Notes: generated from the sequence alone by a model not told the origin. Shown: positions 36,395-48,577, counted from the first letter of the stretch. The stretch: 64,000 nucleotides of DNA from an uncultured Faecalibacterium sp. (GCA_934539245.1 CAKTCK010000009.1:5859-69858); one strand, 5' to 3'. Numbers and translations: made by a program.

Positions 36395-37829
36395 AAAACT
36401 CAGCCACTCCTTTTTTCCGTTCCAGTACCTCCGCAAAGCGCTGGATATACTCGTTCGGATACTTAAAATTGAAGATGCGCTGCATCCGTTTGCCCCCATC
36501 AGCCACCAGTTTGGTGCTACCGCCTGCACCCGCCGAGAGGATGGTCTGGACTTCCTCCATGATATAGATATTATAGTAACCCTCGTGACCCGGCTTGCAC
36601 CAGCCCACGTTTTCCAGATTTTGCAGCGTATTCTTCTGCCGGTAGAGGTAATAAGGGCGGTAGCCCGCTTCGGCCAGCAGATGGCATTTTTCCAGCATGG
36701 CGGCTACGTCCGCGTAGTCGTTCTCCTTCTGGTCCTCGATGACGATGCGGGAGGCCCGCTTGAGGGTAAGGGTGTGGACAGTGATATTCTCCGGCTGCAA
36801 GGCGATGGCCTGCCGCAGGCTGTGCTCAAAGCCCTCCACCGTATCCCCGGGCAGACCGGCGATGAGGTCCATGTTGATGTCCTCGTGCCCGGCGCGGCGG
36901 GCATCGGCGTAGCAAGCCAGAATATCCTGTGCCGAGTGCTTGCGGCCAATGTTTGCCAGCACCACGTCCGAGAAGGTCTGGGGGTTGATGGAGATGCGGG
37001 TAGCGCCGTATTCCTTGATGACCGCCAGCTTTTCGGCGTCGGTGCAGTCCGGGCGGCCAGCTTCCACAGTATATTCTACGACCTTGGTCAGGTCAAAATT
37101 CTCCCGGACAGTGCCCATGAGCTGCCGCAGCTGGGCAGCTGAAAGGCTGGTGGGCGTGCCGCCGCCGATGTAGATGCTGCACAAGGTCAGCCCTGCCTGC
37201 TCCGCCTGCACCCGGATCTCCGCCACCTCTTTGCACAGGCAGTCCACATAAGGCTGCACCAGTTTGCGGTCGCGGTCCAGATTGCAGCTGACAAAGCTGC
37301 AATAGCTGCACCGGGAGGGACAGAACGGGATGCCGATATACAAACTATACGTCTTGGGCGCGCTGCCCAGTCGCAAAATCGGCTCCTGCAGGTCGGCAAT
37401 TTCCTTCGCCATTTCGTATTTTTGCTCCGAGCAGTCGAACCGCTGCAAAAAGAAGCGGTCGATCTGCTCTGCGCTCCACCCGGCGGCGCGCTTATCGTGG
37501 ATCAGCCGCACCGGGCGCACACCGGTCATCTTGCCCCAGGGCGGGCGGATGCCTGTCCACTGGCGCAGCAGGTCGTAGGTCAGGCTGGCAAGGGCAAACT
37601 CCGGGGTCTCGCCGCCCTGCTCCACCGGCAGCGGCAGCGGGGCTTCCAGCGTTTTGCTCTTTTCCCCCTGCCGCACCAGCACCCGCAGACCGGTATCGCT
37701 CTTTTCTGCCCACAGACAGTCCTCGGCAGGCTCCGGCGGGGTCAGGGTCAAGGGTGCCATGGGGTAAAACAGGCGGGCAAGATGCTCCACCTCGTACCCG
37801 GAGGGCAGCCCAGTGATATAGATCTTCAT
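36360..37829 (-). CDS. hemZ: Radical SAM coproporphyrinogen dehydrogenase-like protein HemZ
   Basis: 489 aa, the length of the HemZ group. An N-terminal extension of about 155 residues precedes the radical SAM domain with the Fe-S cluster cysteines C170, C174 and C177 (FCPSRCSYCSF). SIYIGGGTPTSLS and TVEAGRPDC follow, with a C-terminal HemN-like part (YYLYRQKNTLQNLENVGW). It would oxidise coproporphyrinogen III anaerobically. No other haem genes are in the window, so a role outside haem synthesis is possible. It lies 12 nt behind the MBL gene in the operon. Confidence 0.88.
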   Translation of the reverse strand: MKIYITGLPSGYEVEHLARLFYPMAPLTLTPPEPAEDCLWAEKSDTGLRVLVRQGEKSKTLEAPLPLPVEQGGETPEFALASLTYDLLRQWTGIRPPWGKMTGVRPVRLIHDKRAAGWSAEQIDRFFLQRFDCSEQKYEMAKEIADLQEPILRLGSAPKTYSLYIGIPFCPSRCSYCSFVSCNLDRDRKLVQPYVDCLCKEVAEIRVQAEQAGLTLCSIYIGGGTPTSLSAAQLRQLMGTVRENFDLTKVVEYTVEAGRPDCTDAEKLAVIKEYGATRISINPQTFSDVVLANIGRKHSAQDILACYADARRAGHEDINMDLIAGLPGDTVEGFEHSLRQAIALQPENITVHTLTLKRASRIVIEDQKENDYADVAAMLEKCHLLAEAGYRPYYLYRQKNTLQNLENVGWCKPGHEGYYNIYIMEEVQTILSAGAGGSTKLVADGGKRMQRIFNFKYPNEYIQRFAEVLERKKGVAEFYDHDLGTETTG

Positions 37830-37841
37830 GTCGTTCTCTCT

Positions 37842-38459
37842 TTAAAAAATGTCGTTGCCGCCGCGCAGGGCGCTGCGGATGTAGTAGTTGTTGTCCAGCT
37901 CCGCGCCAAAGGTGGAAAATTCGCCGTGGCCGGGCAGCACCTGTGTTTCGCGGGGGATGGGCAGCTGCGCCAGCTTGCGCAGGCTGTCTGCCATCTGTGC
38001 GCTGCTGCCGCCCTCAAGGTCGGTGCGGCCGATGCTGCCCGCAAACAGCGTATCACCGCAGAACAGGTGCTCGCCGCACAGCAGCACCACGCTGCCGGGG
38101 GTATGGCCGGGGGTGTGCCATGCGGTAAAGCGCAGCTCGTCCACCGCGATCTGCTCCCCTTCCGTATAGCCGCAGTCCGCAGCGGAAAGCGGGTACATCC
38201 GGTCTCCGGCAAGGTCTGCCTTTTCGCAATAGAGGGTAGCGTTCCACTCCTCTTTCAACGCGGCGGCGCTGCCCACATGGTCGTAGTGGCCGTGGGTGCA
38301 CAGAATAGTGGTAAGGGTTGCATTGTGCTGCTTTAAAATTTCGTCGTAGCTGTGCACCTCTGCCGCCGGGTCGATGACCACAGCATGGCCTGCATCGGAG
38401 ATAAGCAGAAAGGTGTTGGTATACAGCGGCGGTGCCGCAGGAATGTGAAAACCTTGCAT
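37842..38459 (-). CDS. MBL-fold hydrolase (glyoxalase II-like)
   Basis: A 205-aa single-domain metallo-beta-lactamase fold protein. The metal motif is CTHGHYDHVGS, further ligands lie in WHTPGHTPGSV and FCGDTLFAGSIGRTD, and the C-terminus has LPGHGEFST. These fit the small YcbL/GloB-like group that hydrolyses thioesters, but the substrate cannot be read from the sequence. ATG 38459 uses an AAGGAG that lies in the dtd stop region. It is between dtd and hemZ in the long operon. Confidence 0.88.
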   Translation of the reverse strand: MQGFHIPAAPPLYTNTFLLISDAGHAVVIDPAAEVHSYDEILKQHNATLTTILCTHGHYDHVGSAAALKEEWNATLYCEKADLAGDRMYPLSAADCGYTEGEQIAVDELRFTAWHTPGHTPGSVVLLCGEHLFCGDTLFAGSIGRTDLEGGSSAQMADSLRKLAQLPIPRETQVLPGHGEFSTFGAELDNNYYIRSALRGGNDIF

Positions 38460-38461
38460 CG

Positions 38462-38923
38462 TTACTCCTTCTTTTTCCACTCGTCGGTATCAATGATGAT
38501 GGTGCAGGGGCCTTCGTTCACCAGCGACACCTGCATGTGCGCGCCAAACTCGCCGTGCTGCACGTCCTTCAGGCCGTGTTTCGCCATCTCGGCAAGGAAC
38601 AGCTCGTAGGCGTCCACCGAGAGCGGCGGCTTTGCAGCCTTGATAAAGCTGGGACGGTAGCCCTTTTTGGTGTCGCCGTAAAGGGTGAACTGGCTGACCA
38701 CCAGCGCAGAATAGCCCAGATCCCGGGCGCTCAGGTTCAGCTTGCCCTCCGCATCCGGGAAAATGCGCAGACCCGCGCATTTATCGGCAAGTTTGGGCAC
38801 GATGTCCAGTGTGTCGGTGTCCCTGACCCCCAGCAGAATCATGATTCCCGGGCCGATGGCGCGGGGCTCGCCGCCTTCCACCCGCACACTGGCGGAGGAT
38901 ACGGCCTGAATGACTGCTCGCAT
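38462..38923 (-). CDS. dtd: D-aminoacyl-tRNA deacylase
   Basis: Removes D-amino acids (and misloaded glycine) from tRNA; 153 aa, normal length. The signature segments are MRAVIQAVSSASVRVEG, ALVVSQFTLYGDTKKGYRPSF (SQFTLY active-site strand) and the C-terminal NEGPCTIII carrying the Gly-cis-Pro motif. It follows relA by 4 nt, a common pairing in Firmicutes. Confidence 0.96.
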   Translation of the reverse strand: MRAVIQAVSSASVRVEGGEPRAIGPGIMILLGVRDTDTLDIVPKLADKCAGLRIFPDAEGKLNLSARDLGYSALVVSQFTLYGDTKKGYRPSFIKAAKPPLSVDAYELFLAEMAKHGLKDVQHGEFGAHMQVSLVNEGPCTIIIDTDEWKKKE

Positions 38924-38927
38924 TGCG

Positions 38928-41270
<2,343 letters not shown>

Positions 41271-43403
41271 TTATAGTTCCTCCAGACATTTCAGGATGGG
41301 GGCATCGGCAAGGTTCTTTTTGCCTGCTGTCGGCACCAGCTCCCAGAACTTTGCCCCGCCTTTTTCCGCTGCGGTGATCAGCCCCACCTGTTCCAGGGCG
41401 GCAACTGCCACCAGCGTTTTGCCGGTCTGCTCCTCGCCCAGCTTTGCGCACAGGGGCTGCAGGTCCTCGGCGTGCCAGCGGCGGGACTGCAGTTCCCGGT
41501 ACACGGCAATGATATCCGTGCGGGCGGGGGCGATCTGTTTCTTTTGTTCTTCGGTCAGGGGGGTGCCCCGGCGCAGCGCCTGCACCAGTGCAGCCTGCCG
41601 CGCCAGCTCTGCGCCCAGCCCTGCCGGGTGCAGGTCGATGATGCGGCCGGAGAGCTGCGCGCCCCGGGCGGACTCGTAGACCGAAAGGTTCAGTGCTGCG
41701 TCCACCACATCGCCCAGAGCATAGGGCAGCTGCTCGGCGGGCATCCCGAACCAGACGGCGTACAGGCAGCTATTGCCCTGCCGCAGCCGCAGGCGGCTGT
41801 GCCGCCCCTCCGATACCGGGTATACGCCGTCCACCACGGCACTTTGCAGCAGGAACACCGGGGTAGGGTTCTCGGCTCCGTAGGGTGCCAGCTGCTCCAG
41901 ATGCCGCACGCTTTCTACGGTAATGCGGTCCAGGTGGATGGTCACATCACAGGTAAGGGGCGGGGTGTGCAGCACCGGGCACTCCCGGGCGGCCCACTCG
42001 TTCAGGCGACGGCGCAGTTCGGGCAGGTTTTCTTCCCGGACGGAAAGTCCCGCCGCCATGGCGTGGCCGCCGTAGCGCACCAGAAGGTCGGCGCAGGAGC
42101 CGATGCAGGCGTGCAGGTTAAAGCCCTGCACGCTGCGCCCGCTGCCCTTGCCCTCGCCGTGCTCATCAATGGTGACCACGATGACCGGGCGTCCGGTGCG
42201 TTCCACCAGCCGGGACGCCACGATGCCGATGACGCCGGGGTGCCAGTCCCGTCCCCACAGCAGCATGATGCGGTCGTCCAGCCGCTCGGGCTGCTGTTCC
42301 AGCAACTCCTCAGCGGCTTTGAAGATCTGCTGCTCGGTCTCCTGCCGGTGGGCGTTGATCTCGTTCAGCTTGTGCGCCAGTTCCTCGGCTCTGTCCGGGT
42401 CCTCGCAGAGCACCAGCTGCAAAGCGGTGACGGCGTTATCCATGCGGCCTGCCGCGTTGATGCGGGGCGCGATGGCGTAGCTGATATTCTCGGCGGTGAT
42501 GGGCTTGCCCGCAAGGCCGACTTCCTCTAAAAGTGCCCCAAAGCCGGGGCGGTCGGTCTGTTGCAGCTGCCGCAGACCGGCTTTGACAAGGGTGCGGTTC
42601 TCCCCCACCAGCGGCATCACGTCCGCCACCGTGCCCACGGCGGCAAGGTCGCCGCAGTAATCCAGCATTTCCTCCGGCGGGCAGCCGTCCAGCGCGGCGC
42701 AGAGCTTGAAGGCTACGCCCGCGCCGCACAGCCCCTTGAAGGGGCTGTGGTCATCCTCCCGGCGGGGGTCCACCACGGCCACTGCCTTGGGCAAAGTCTC
42801 CGGCGGCAGATGGTGGTCGGTAATGATCAGGTCCATGCCCAGCGAGGCGGCAAACTCGGCTTCCTCCACGGCAGAAATGCCGTTATCCACCGTCACGATG
42901 AGGGTGCAGCCCTTGTTGTGCATGGACTGGATGGCGTTTTTGGACAGGCCGTAGCCGTCCCCCTCGCGGCTGGGCAGCATACACTTGACGGTCGCGCCCA
43001 TGCCCTTGAGGTGCTGGTACAGCAGGGCGGTGGCGGTCACGCCGTCCACATCGTAATCGCCGAAAACTGCGATGGTCTCGCCGTTGTCGATGGCCTGCCA
43101 GATACGCTGACAGGCGGCGTCCATATCCGTCAGCAAAGCGGGGTCGGAAAGTTCCTCTTCCCCTGCCAGCAAGGTCAGCGCCTCGGCAGGGTCGGTGATG
43201 CCCCGGGCGGCAAGGATGCCCGCCAGCAGGGCGTTCTCCTTCTGCTGGGCAGCCAGCACGGCCTTATATTTTTCGTCTGACCACGGCGCTTCGTCCATGG
43301 CCTGCTCTTCCAGCTGCGCCGCTGCCTGTTCGGCAATGGCGGCGGTCAGCTCCCGCACAGCGGTGCGGTCCAGCGGTTTTTGTTCCCAAGCACGGTAGGT
43401 CAT
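41271..43403 (-). CDS. recJ: Single-stranded-DNA-specific exonuclease RecJ
   Basis: A 710-aa 5'-3' ssDNA exonuclease of the DHH superfamily. Motifs: FGDYDVDGVTATALLY (I), TVDNGISAVEEAEFA, IITDHHLPPETLPKAVAVVDPR (DHH), GAGVAFKLC, and the DHHA1 domain (GIVASRLVERTGRPVI; GSGRSVQGFNLHA). An OB-like domain follows, plus an added C-terminal helical region. ATG 43403 overlaps the upstream gene's stop (ATGA). Confidence 0.96.
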   Translation of the reverse strand: MTYRAWEQKPLDRTAVRELTAAIAEQAAAQLEEQAMDEAPWSDEKYKAVLAAQQKENALLAGILAARGITDPAEALTLLAGEEELSDPALLTDMDAACQRIWQAIDNGETIAVFGDYDVDGVTATALLYQHLKGMGATVKCMLPSREGDGYGLSKNAIQSMHNKGCTLIVTVDNGISAVEEAEFAASLGMDLIITDHHLPPETLPKAVAVVDPRREDDHSPFKGLCGAGVAFKLCAALDGCPPEEMLDYCGDLAAVGTVADVMPLVGENRTLVKAGLRQLQQTDRPGFGALLEEVGLAGKPITAENISYAIAPRINAAGRMDNAVTALQLVLCEDPDRAEELAHKLNEINAHRQETEQQIFKAAEELLEQQPERLDDRIMLLWGRDWHPGVIGIVASRLVERTGRPVIVVTIDEHGEGKGSGRSVQGFNLHACIGSCADLLVRYGGHAMAAGLSVREENLPELRRRLNEWAARECPVLHTPPLTCDVTIHLDRITVESVRHLEQLAPYGAENPTPVFLLQSAVVDGVYPVSEGRHSRLRLRQGNSCLYAVWFGMPAEQLPYALGDVVDAALNLSVYESARGAQLSGRIIDLHPAGLGAELARQAALVQALRRGTPLTEEQKKQIAPARTDIIAVYRELQSRRWHAEDLQPLCAKLGEEQTGKTLVAVAALEQVGLITAAEKGGAKFWELVPTAGKKNLADAPILKCLEEL

Positions 43404-44731
43404 TCAAATTCCCTCCCGGTCAGGCCGTCGTTGGCCAGCATTCCCTGCAAAGCGGCGATCTCGGAAGAAATATCCATGGCTACGTCCGAAAGCAGATTGT
43501 TATACAGGTTCTCATACGCCTGATTCAAAGTATGCAGGATGCCCGCGATATCCCGGCGGATGGTCTCAGCGTTTTCGCCCTGCTGCCCCTGCACATCGTT
43601 ATAGGTGTGCAGCAACTTGAGGGTGGTGGGGATATAATATTCCGCAAAACGGCGGGTCTTGGGCTGGCTTTCCGGATGTGCCTCCAGCCAGTCGCAGATG
43701 GCGGTAGTGGTCTTGTGCATCGCCGCCAGTTCTTCCCGCGCCTGCGCATCCTGCATGAGCTGCTGCTCTTTTTCCAGCACGGCAGCAAAGCGGCGGGCGG
43801 TATCGAGATTGAGCGGAGTATCGCCGGTTTCCACCTCTTCCGGCTGCGGCTGCACGGCGGCAGCGGCGGCTTTCTCCTTGGCGGCGCGGTAGTCCTCTGC
43901 CGTCAGGTAGAGCGTTTCAGTCTCATCGTCCAGCCATGCGTTCAGCCAGCCCTTATGGATGTAGCTGCGCAGCTTTTTCAGCGCCTTTTTCTTGGTCTGG
44001 TGGGTCAGGTCTGCCAGCATTTCCACCGAAAGCCCCTTTTGCGTGTTCAGCTTTTCGGCTGCATCTGCAAGCAGACCCAGCTTTTTGGAGGCCGACAGCC
44101 GGGAAGCACCAGCGGCGATCATGGTACCAAAGCCCGCCGTGACAAGGGCCAGCACGCTGCCGACGATGCCCAGCGCATTGTAGGCGGTGTTAATAACGTA
44201 GTCCGTGCCCGTCATCAGAATGCCGCCGCCCTCAGCAGTCGACACCACAACATCGCCCAGAGCCGTCGGCGAAATAACGCCCAGCCCGATGAGGCAGCCC
44301 AGCGTCCCCAGCCCGAAGATCACGGCGAACGTGATGCCCACAGCCAGCAGGGTGCAGCCTGCGCTGTAACGCTTTTTGGCGCTGATACGGATGTTTTCAA
44401 CCGGGGTAGGCTCCGGCTTTGCAAAGATCTGCCGGAACCAGCCGGGCATCCCGGCGGCATCTTCCGTGCGGAAGGGCTGCCCGGCACTGCCGCTGGCAGA
44501 GTTCCCCTGTCCCCGGAAAGCCTTTGCTGCCTCCCCGATGCCGTAGTTGGCTGCATGGACAGCGGCTTTGCCCACATCCCACGCCCGGTCACCAATATCC
44601 ATACCCCTGCCCTCAAAGCCGTGGGCAAAGGCATCGGTCATGGTGTCGCCAAAGGCGCGCAGCTGATCTTCCAGCTCCTGCTGCACCTGCCGGCCTTCGT
44701 TATTTCGGTTATCGTTTTCACGATCGTACAT
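43400..44731 (-). CDS. XpaC-like membrane-associated protein
   Basis: 443 aa. A polar N-terminus (MYDRENDNRNN) with a glycine/alanine-rich helical stretch is followed by two TM segments (about 122-150 and 185-208). Next comes a helical C-terminal region with the block TARRFAAVLEKEQQLMQDA. The general layout resembles '5-bromo-4-chloroindolyl phosphate hydrolysis protein' XpaC, whose real function is unclear; this assignment is from memory. ATG 44731 is 10 nt behind the flavoprotein gene, and the stop overlaps recJ. Confidence 0.6.
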   Translation of the reverse strand: MYDRENDNRNNEGRQVQQELEDQLRAFGDTMTDAFAHGFEGRGMDIGDRAWDVGKAAVHAANYGIGEAAKAFRGQGNSASGSAGQPFRTEDAAGMPGWFRQIFAKPEPTPVENIRISAKKRYSAGCTLLAVGITFAVIFGLGTLGCLIGLGVISPTALGDVVVSTAEGGGILMTGTDYVINTAYNALGIVGSVLALVTAGFGTMIAAGASRLSASKKLGLLADAAEKLNTQKGLSVEMLADLTHQTKKKALKKLRSYIHKGWLNAWLDDETETLYLTAEDYRAAKEKAAAAAVQPQPEEVETGDTPLNLDTARRFAAVLEKEQQLMQDAQAREELAAMHKTTTAICDWLEAHPESQPKTRRFAEYYIPTTLKLLHTYNDVQGQQGENAETIRRDIAGILHTLNQAYENLYNNLLSDVAMDISSEIAALQGMLANDGLTGREFE

Positions 44732-44741
44732 CAAAATTTTC

Positions 44742-46337
44742 TCACCCTTCTGCCGGTGCATACCGGCTGATGATGGCGCGGGCCACCCGCAGGCCATCCA
44801 CAGCGGCGCTCATAATGCCGCCCGCATATCCTGCACCCTCGCCGCAGGGGTAAAGCCCTGCCAGCTGGGTGCACACAAGATCTTCTTCCCGCTTGAGCCG
44901 CACCGGGCTGCTGGTGCGGGTCTCAAGGCCGGTCAGGATGGCGTCCGGCGCGGTGTAACCCGCGATTTTGCGCTCGTAGGCGCGCAGCCCCGCCCGCAGG
45001 GTGTCCGCCAACTCCCCGGGCAGCAGTGCACCCAAGTCTGCGGCGGTCACGCCGCGGTCGTAGGTGGGCTGTACGCTGCCGATATGCAGCTGCCCGCGCC
45101 CTTCCAGAAAGCTTTGCACATTCTCTGCCGGGGCGGCGTAGGCTCCGGCGGCACGGCCGGCGGCGTAGGCCTTTGCTTCCAGCTCCCGCTGAAAGGCGAT
45201 GGCGCGGCGGGGGTCATTGGAAAAATCTGCCCCGCCCACGCTGACCACCACCGCCGCATTGGCGTTTTTGCCGCTGCGGGCGTGGTAGCTCATGCCGTTG
45301 GTCACAACACGCTCTTCCTCACTGGCGGAAGCCACCACCTGACCGCCGGGGCACATACAGAAGGTGTACACGCACCGGTCGCCGACGTGCTGGGAGAGCT
45401 GGTATTCGCCCCGGGGCAGCGCCGGATGCCCGGCGGCTTCGTGGTACAGGCTTTTTTCGATCTCGGTTTGCAGGTGCTCGGCGCGGAAACCCACGCTGAA
45501 AGGCTTGCACTCCAGCACAAGGCCGCTGTCCATCAGCATACTGAAGGTATCCCGCGCCGAGTGCCCCACCGCGAACACCAGCGTCTCACAGGCAAAGCTG
45601 CCCTTTGTAGTAGTGATGCCCGCCAGCTGACCGTTTTTGCGTTCCAACCCGGTAAGCGCGGTGTTGAAGTGCACCTCGCCGCCCAAAGACTCGATCTCCC
45701 TGCGGATGGAGGTGATGACGCCGCGCAGCAGGTCGGTGCCCACATGGGGCTTTTGCTTCCACGCGATCTCTGCCGGAGCACCGTGCTGCAAAAACACCTC
45801 GGTGACAAAATCACACAGTTCATCCCCGATGCGGGTGGTCAGCTTGCCATCCGAAAAAGTGCCCGCGCCGCCCTCGCCGAACTGGATGTTGGCGTTGGGG
45901 TCCAGCTGACCGGTGGCGGAAAAGTGCTCCACCGCCTGCACACGGGCATCCAGCGCAGGGCCGCGCTCCAGCACGATGGGGCGGTAGCCCTGCCGTGCCA
46001 GCAGTAAGGCTGCAAACAGCCCTGCCGGGCCCAGTCCGCACACCACGGGGCGGTGCGCAAGCGACTGCGTACCCGCGTGCAGGGTAAAGTCTGCGCGGCT
46101 GTGCAGGGCGGCGTCCGGACAGCGTGCCGCAAACGCAGCTTCCTCCCCGGACTGCTTCAGGGTGACCGCCACGGTATATACCAGCTTGGGCTGGCCGTGG
46201 CGGGCATCCACCGAAAGCTTTGCCACGCCGGTGTGCTCTACCTTGCTGCGGGGCACCCGCAGGGTGTGCAGTGCCTTTTCAAATGCCTGCGGCTCTGCGG
46301 CAGAGAGGGGCAGACGGATGTTGCGAACCAGAATCAT
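44742..46337 (-). CDS. FAD-dependent oxidoreductase (COG2509-type)
   Basis: A 531-aa flavoprotein. An N-terminal domain of about 95 residues is followed by the dinucleotide-binding GLGPAGLFAALLLARQG and ERGPALDARVQAVEHF. NIQFGEGGAGTFSDGKLTTR and VFAVGHSARDT follow, with a C-terminal FAD-contact LYPCGEGAGYAGGIMSAAVDG. Members of this group are usually annotated only as 'NAD(P)/FAD-dependent oxidoreductase' and the substrate is unknown. It sits directly behind cdaR (21 nt). Confidence 0.88.
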   Translation of the reverse strand: MILVRNIRLPLSAAEPQAFEKALHTLRVPRSKVEHTGVAKLSVDARHGQPKLVYTVAVTLKQSGEEAAFAARCPDAALHSRADFTLHAGTQSLAHRPVVCGLGPAGLFAALLLARQGYRPIVLERGPALDARVQAVEHFSATGQLDPNANIQFGEGGAGTFSDGKLTTRIGDELCDFVTEVFLQHGAPAEIAWKQKPHVGTDLLRGVITSIRREIESLGGEVHFNTALTGLERKNGQLAGITTTKGSFACETLVFAVGHSARDTFSMLMDSGLVLECKPFSVGFRAEHLQTEIEKSLYHEAAGHPALPRGEYQLSQHVGDRCVYTFCMCPGGQVVASASEEERVVTNGMSYHARSGKNANAAVVVSVGGADFSNDPRRAIAFQRELEAKAYAAGRAAGAYAAPAENVQSFLEGRGQLHIGSVQPTYDRGVTAADLGALLPGELADTLRAGLRAYERKIAGYTAPDAILTGLETRTSSPVRLKREEDLVCTQLAGLYPCGEGAGYAGGIMSAAVDGLRVARAIISRYAPAEG

Positions 46338-46358
46338 TTGTTGTGTTTTCCTTTAAAT

Positions 46359-47663
46359 TTAGTTGCTCTCAATGCGGCATTGCAGCACATAGCTGCCCAG
46401 TGCAAAGATCTTGCCGTTGGAGGGCACATACAGCCGACAGGCAATGTTCTGCTGGCCGGTAGCCACGGCAAAGTCCTCGGCGTCGATCTCAATGACCACC
46501 TGCTCGGGGGTCAAAGTTTCCATAGCGCCCTTGGGACCGCACAGGATCACGTTCATCAGCCGCTCGGTCTCCACCGTCAGCTGATAGGTGGCGGGCAGGT
46601 TGACCACCTGCACACAGCTGGAGGGCAGGTTCATGGTCTTGGTCTCCAGCCCGGAGCAGTCAAAGCTGACCGTGATCGTGGAGATATTGTCCAGCAGATA
46701 GATATCTGTCGGCAGCTCAATGGGCATCTCGTACACCTTGTTCAGGCTGAAGGTGGAAAGGTCGATGGTGCCGATGGACAAGGTGGACAGCGCATCGATC
46801 TTTTCTGCCGGGCCTGCCACCTTAAGCTGCTTGCAGCTGAGGGCATAGCTCAGCACCGAGTTATCGAACCCGCGCGGCGCGTTGATAAAGTTTACCTTCA
46901 CCGGCAGGGTCGCCATCTTGTACACTTGCAGCGTCACGTCCACGTTGCTCTCTTCCAGTGTGGTGTACTGGAACTTGATCTCCTTGCCGCCGCTGGTGTA
47001 GAAGCGCAGGGGGGTGTCCAGCGTGACCGACTCTGTCAGCTCGCTGTTATAGGATGCCTCGGCGGTGCAGGTTGCCACCTTGCTCAGCTCACTGCTGGGG
47101 CCGGACAGGGTAACAGTCTCCTTAGAGACCTCGGTACTGTAAAGGATATAGCCGTCTGCAACGCGCAGATAGTTGGTGGTAACGGTAACGGGCAGGGTCT
47201 TTTCCTCCACCACGTCAAACACCACGTCCACTGTGTTGTCACTGCCTTCCATGGTCACGGTCACGCCATTGAGCAGACCGTTTGCGCCGCGCACCAGCAG
47301 CCGCAGGGTCTTTTCGCCGCTGTCGCGCACGCTGGACCAATCCGGGTAGACTACAAAATCCGAGGCGCTGAGCCCGCCGATGGTGTATCCATCGCCGGAG
47401 AGCTTCAGGTTCACAGTCTTATCCTCGGCGCTGACGATGCTCAGACCCCGGGAAGTATAGGCAGCGGAATCGTAGGTGTAATCCACCGGCACATTATAGA
47501 TGGTGTTGGTGGTGCCGGGCTGGACGATGATGGTGACCACCATCCACGCAACGATGGCACCCAGCACGGACAGTGCCAGCCGGATGCGGCGGTCATCCAG
47601 AAGATTCTTTTTTTTGCGGACGGCAGACTTTGCGCCGTTCGGCTTATTCGGCTGGTTGCTCAT
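46359..47663 (-). CDS. cdaR: CdaA regulatory protein CdaR (YbbR domains)
   Basis: 434 aa. A short basic cytoplasmic N-terminus and one TM (about 27-50) precede extracytoplasmic YbbR-like repeats (about four, spanning roughly 52-430). It binds and modulates the diadenylate cyclase CdaA. ATG 47663 overlaps the cdaA stop (ATGA) with GGGAGGA upstream, so the two proteins are made together. Confidence 0.92.
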   Translation of the reverse strand: MSNQPNKPNGAKSAVRKKKNLLDDRRIRLALSVLGAIVAWMVVTIIVQPGTTNTIYNVPVDYTYDSAAYTSRGLSIVSAEDKTVNLKLSGDGYTIGGLSASDFVVYPDWSSVRDSGEKTLRLLVRGANGLLNGVTVTMEGSDNTVDVVFDVVEEKTLPVTVTTNYLRVADGYILYSTEVSKETVTLSGPSSELSKVATCTAEASYNSELTESVTLDTPLRFYTSGGKEIKFQYTTLEESNVDVTLQVYKMATLPVKVNFINAPRGFDNSVLSYALSCKQLKVAGPAEKIDALSTLSIGTIDLSTFSLNKVYEMPIELPTDIYLLDNISTITVSFDCSGLETKTMNLPSSCVQVVNLPATYQLTVETERLMNVILCGPKGAMETLTPEQVVIEIDAEDFAVATGQQNIACRLYVPSNGKIFALGSYVLQCRIESN

Positions 47664-48562
47664 TGCTGCTCGTCCTCCCCCTTCTGGCTGATCCAGTTCC
47701 ACAGCTTTTTCGCCTGTTCCACCCAGCTGTCGGCGGTGTTCTTTTCCACCGTGGACTCCTTGGGGATCATCTCATCAATGAGCCGGGTATACAGGCTCTG
47801 GCGATCAAAATGACGGATCAGCACACCATTTTTGGCCATGGAGATGATGCCGGTCTCCTCGCTGACCACGATGGCAATAGCGTCGGAGTTTTCCGCAATG
47901 CCAAGACAGGCGCGGTGGCGTGTGCCCATATCCTTGCCCAGATCCAGATTGTTGGAAAGGGGCAGCACGCAGCCCGCCGCCTTGATGCGGCCGTTTTCGA
48001 TGATGGCGGCACCGTCATGCAGGGGGGTGCCCTCGTAGAAGATGGTGCCCAGCACCTCCAGATTGACCGCGCTGTTCACCGGAGTGCCGGTGCGCACGAT
48101 CTCGGAAAGGTTGGTGTGGCGTTCCAGCACGATGAGGGCACCGGTCTTGGTCTCGGAAAAGCGCTCGGCTGCATCGCAGATGGCAATGATGGCGCTGCGC
48201 CATGCACCCTTCAGGCTGGGGTCGTTGTAGCGCCCCTTTACGTTGAACAGCTTGGACGCCCACTGGTCGGTCTGACCCATGCGCTCCAGCGCGCGGCGGA
48301 TCTCGGGCTGAAACAGCACCACAAGGGTGAGCAGACCGACTTGCAGCAGCGAGTTGAGCAGCCATGTAACGGTGCGCATATTCAGAGTGTTGGCCACCAG
48401 ATACACGACCATGACCAGCAGCGCGCCCTTGGCCAGCTGCCCGGCGCGGGTGCGGTTGATGATGCCCAGCAGCTGGTAGATCAGAAACGCGATGATGATG
48501 ATATCCAGCAGATCAACGATCTTAAAGGTCTGAAAATTTGCGATGATCGCATTCAGTGTCAT
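47660..48562 (-). CDS. cdaA: Diadenylate cyclase CdaA
   Basis: Makes cyclic di-AMP from ATP; 300 aa. Three N-terminal TM helices (about 15-80) precede the DAC domain with its hallmark motifs TPLHDGAAIIENGRI (DGA) and MGTRHRACLGIAE (RHR). C-di-AMP controls potassium and osmolyte balance. It is 15 nt behind ispDF and coupled to cdaR. The glmM gene that often completes this operon is absent here. Confidence 0.97.
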   Translation of the reverse strand: MTLNAIIANFQTFKIVDLLDIIIIAFLIYQLLGIINRTRAGQLAKGALLVMVVYLVANTLNMRTVTWLLNSLLQVGLLTLVVLFQPEIRRALERMGQTDQWASKLFNVKGRYNDPSLKGAWRSAIIAICDAAERFSETKTGALIVLERHTNLSEIVRTGTPVNSAVNLEVLGTIFYEGTPLHDGAAIIENGRIKAAGCVLPLSNNLDLGKDMGTRHRACLGIAENSDAIAIVVSEETGIISMAKNGVLIRHFDRQSLYTRLIDEMIPKESTVEKNTADSWVEQAKKLWNWISQKGEDEQQ

Positions 48563-48577
48563 GCGTGTGTGCCCCCC

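Noticed and set aside
38462..38923. NEGPCT instead of the usual NxGPVT in Dtd considered as an active-site change
   Set aside because: The Gly-Pro core is intact and the following position varies in the family.
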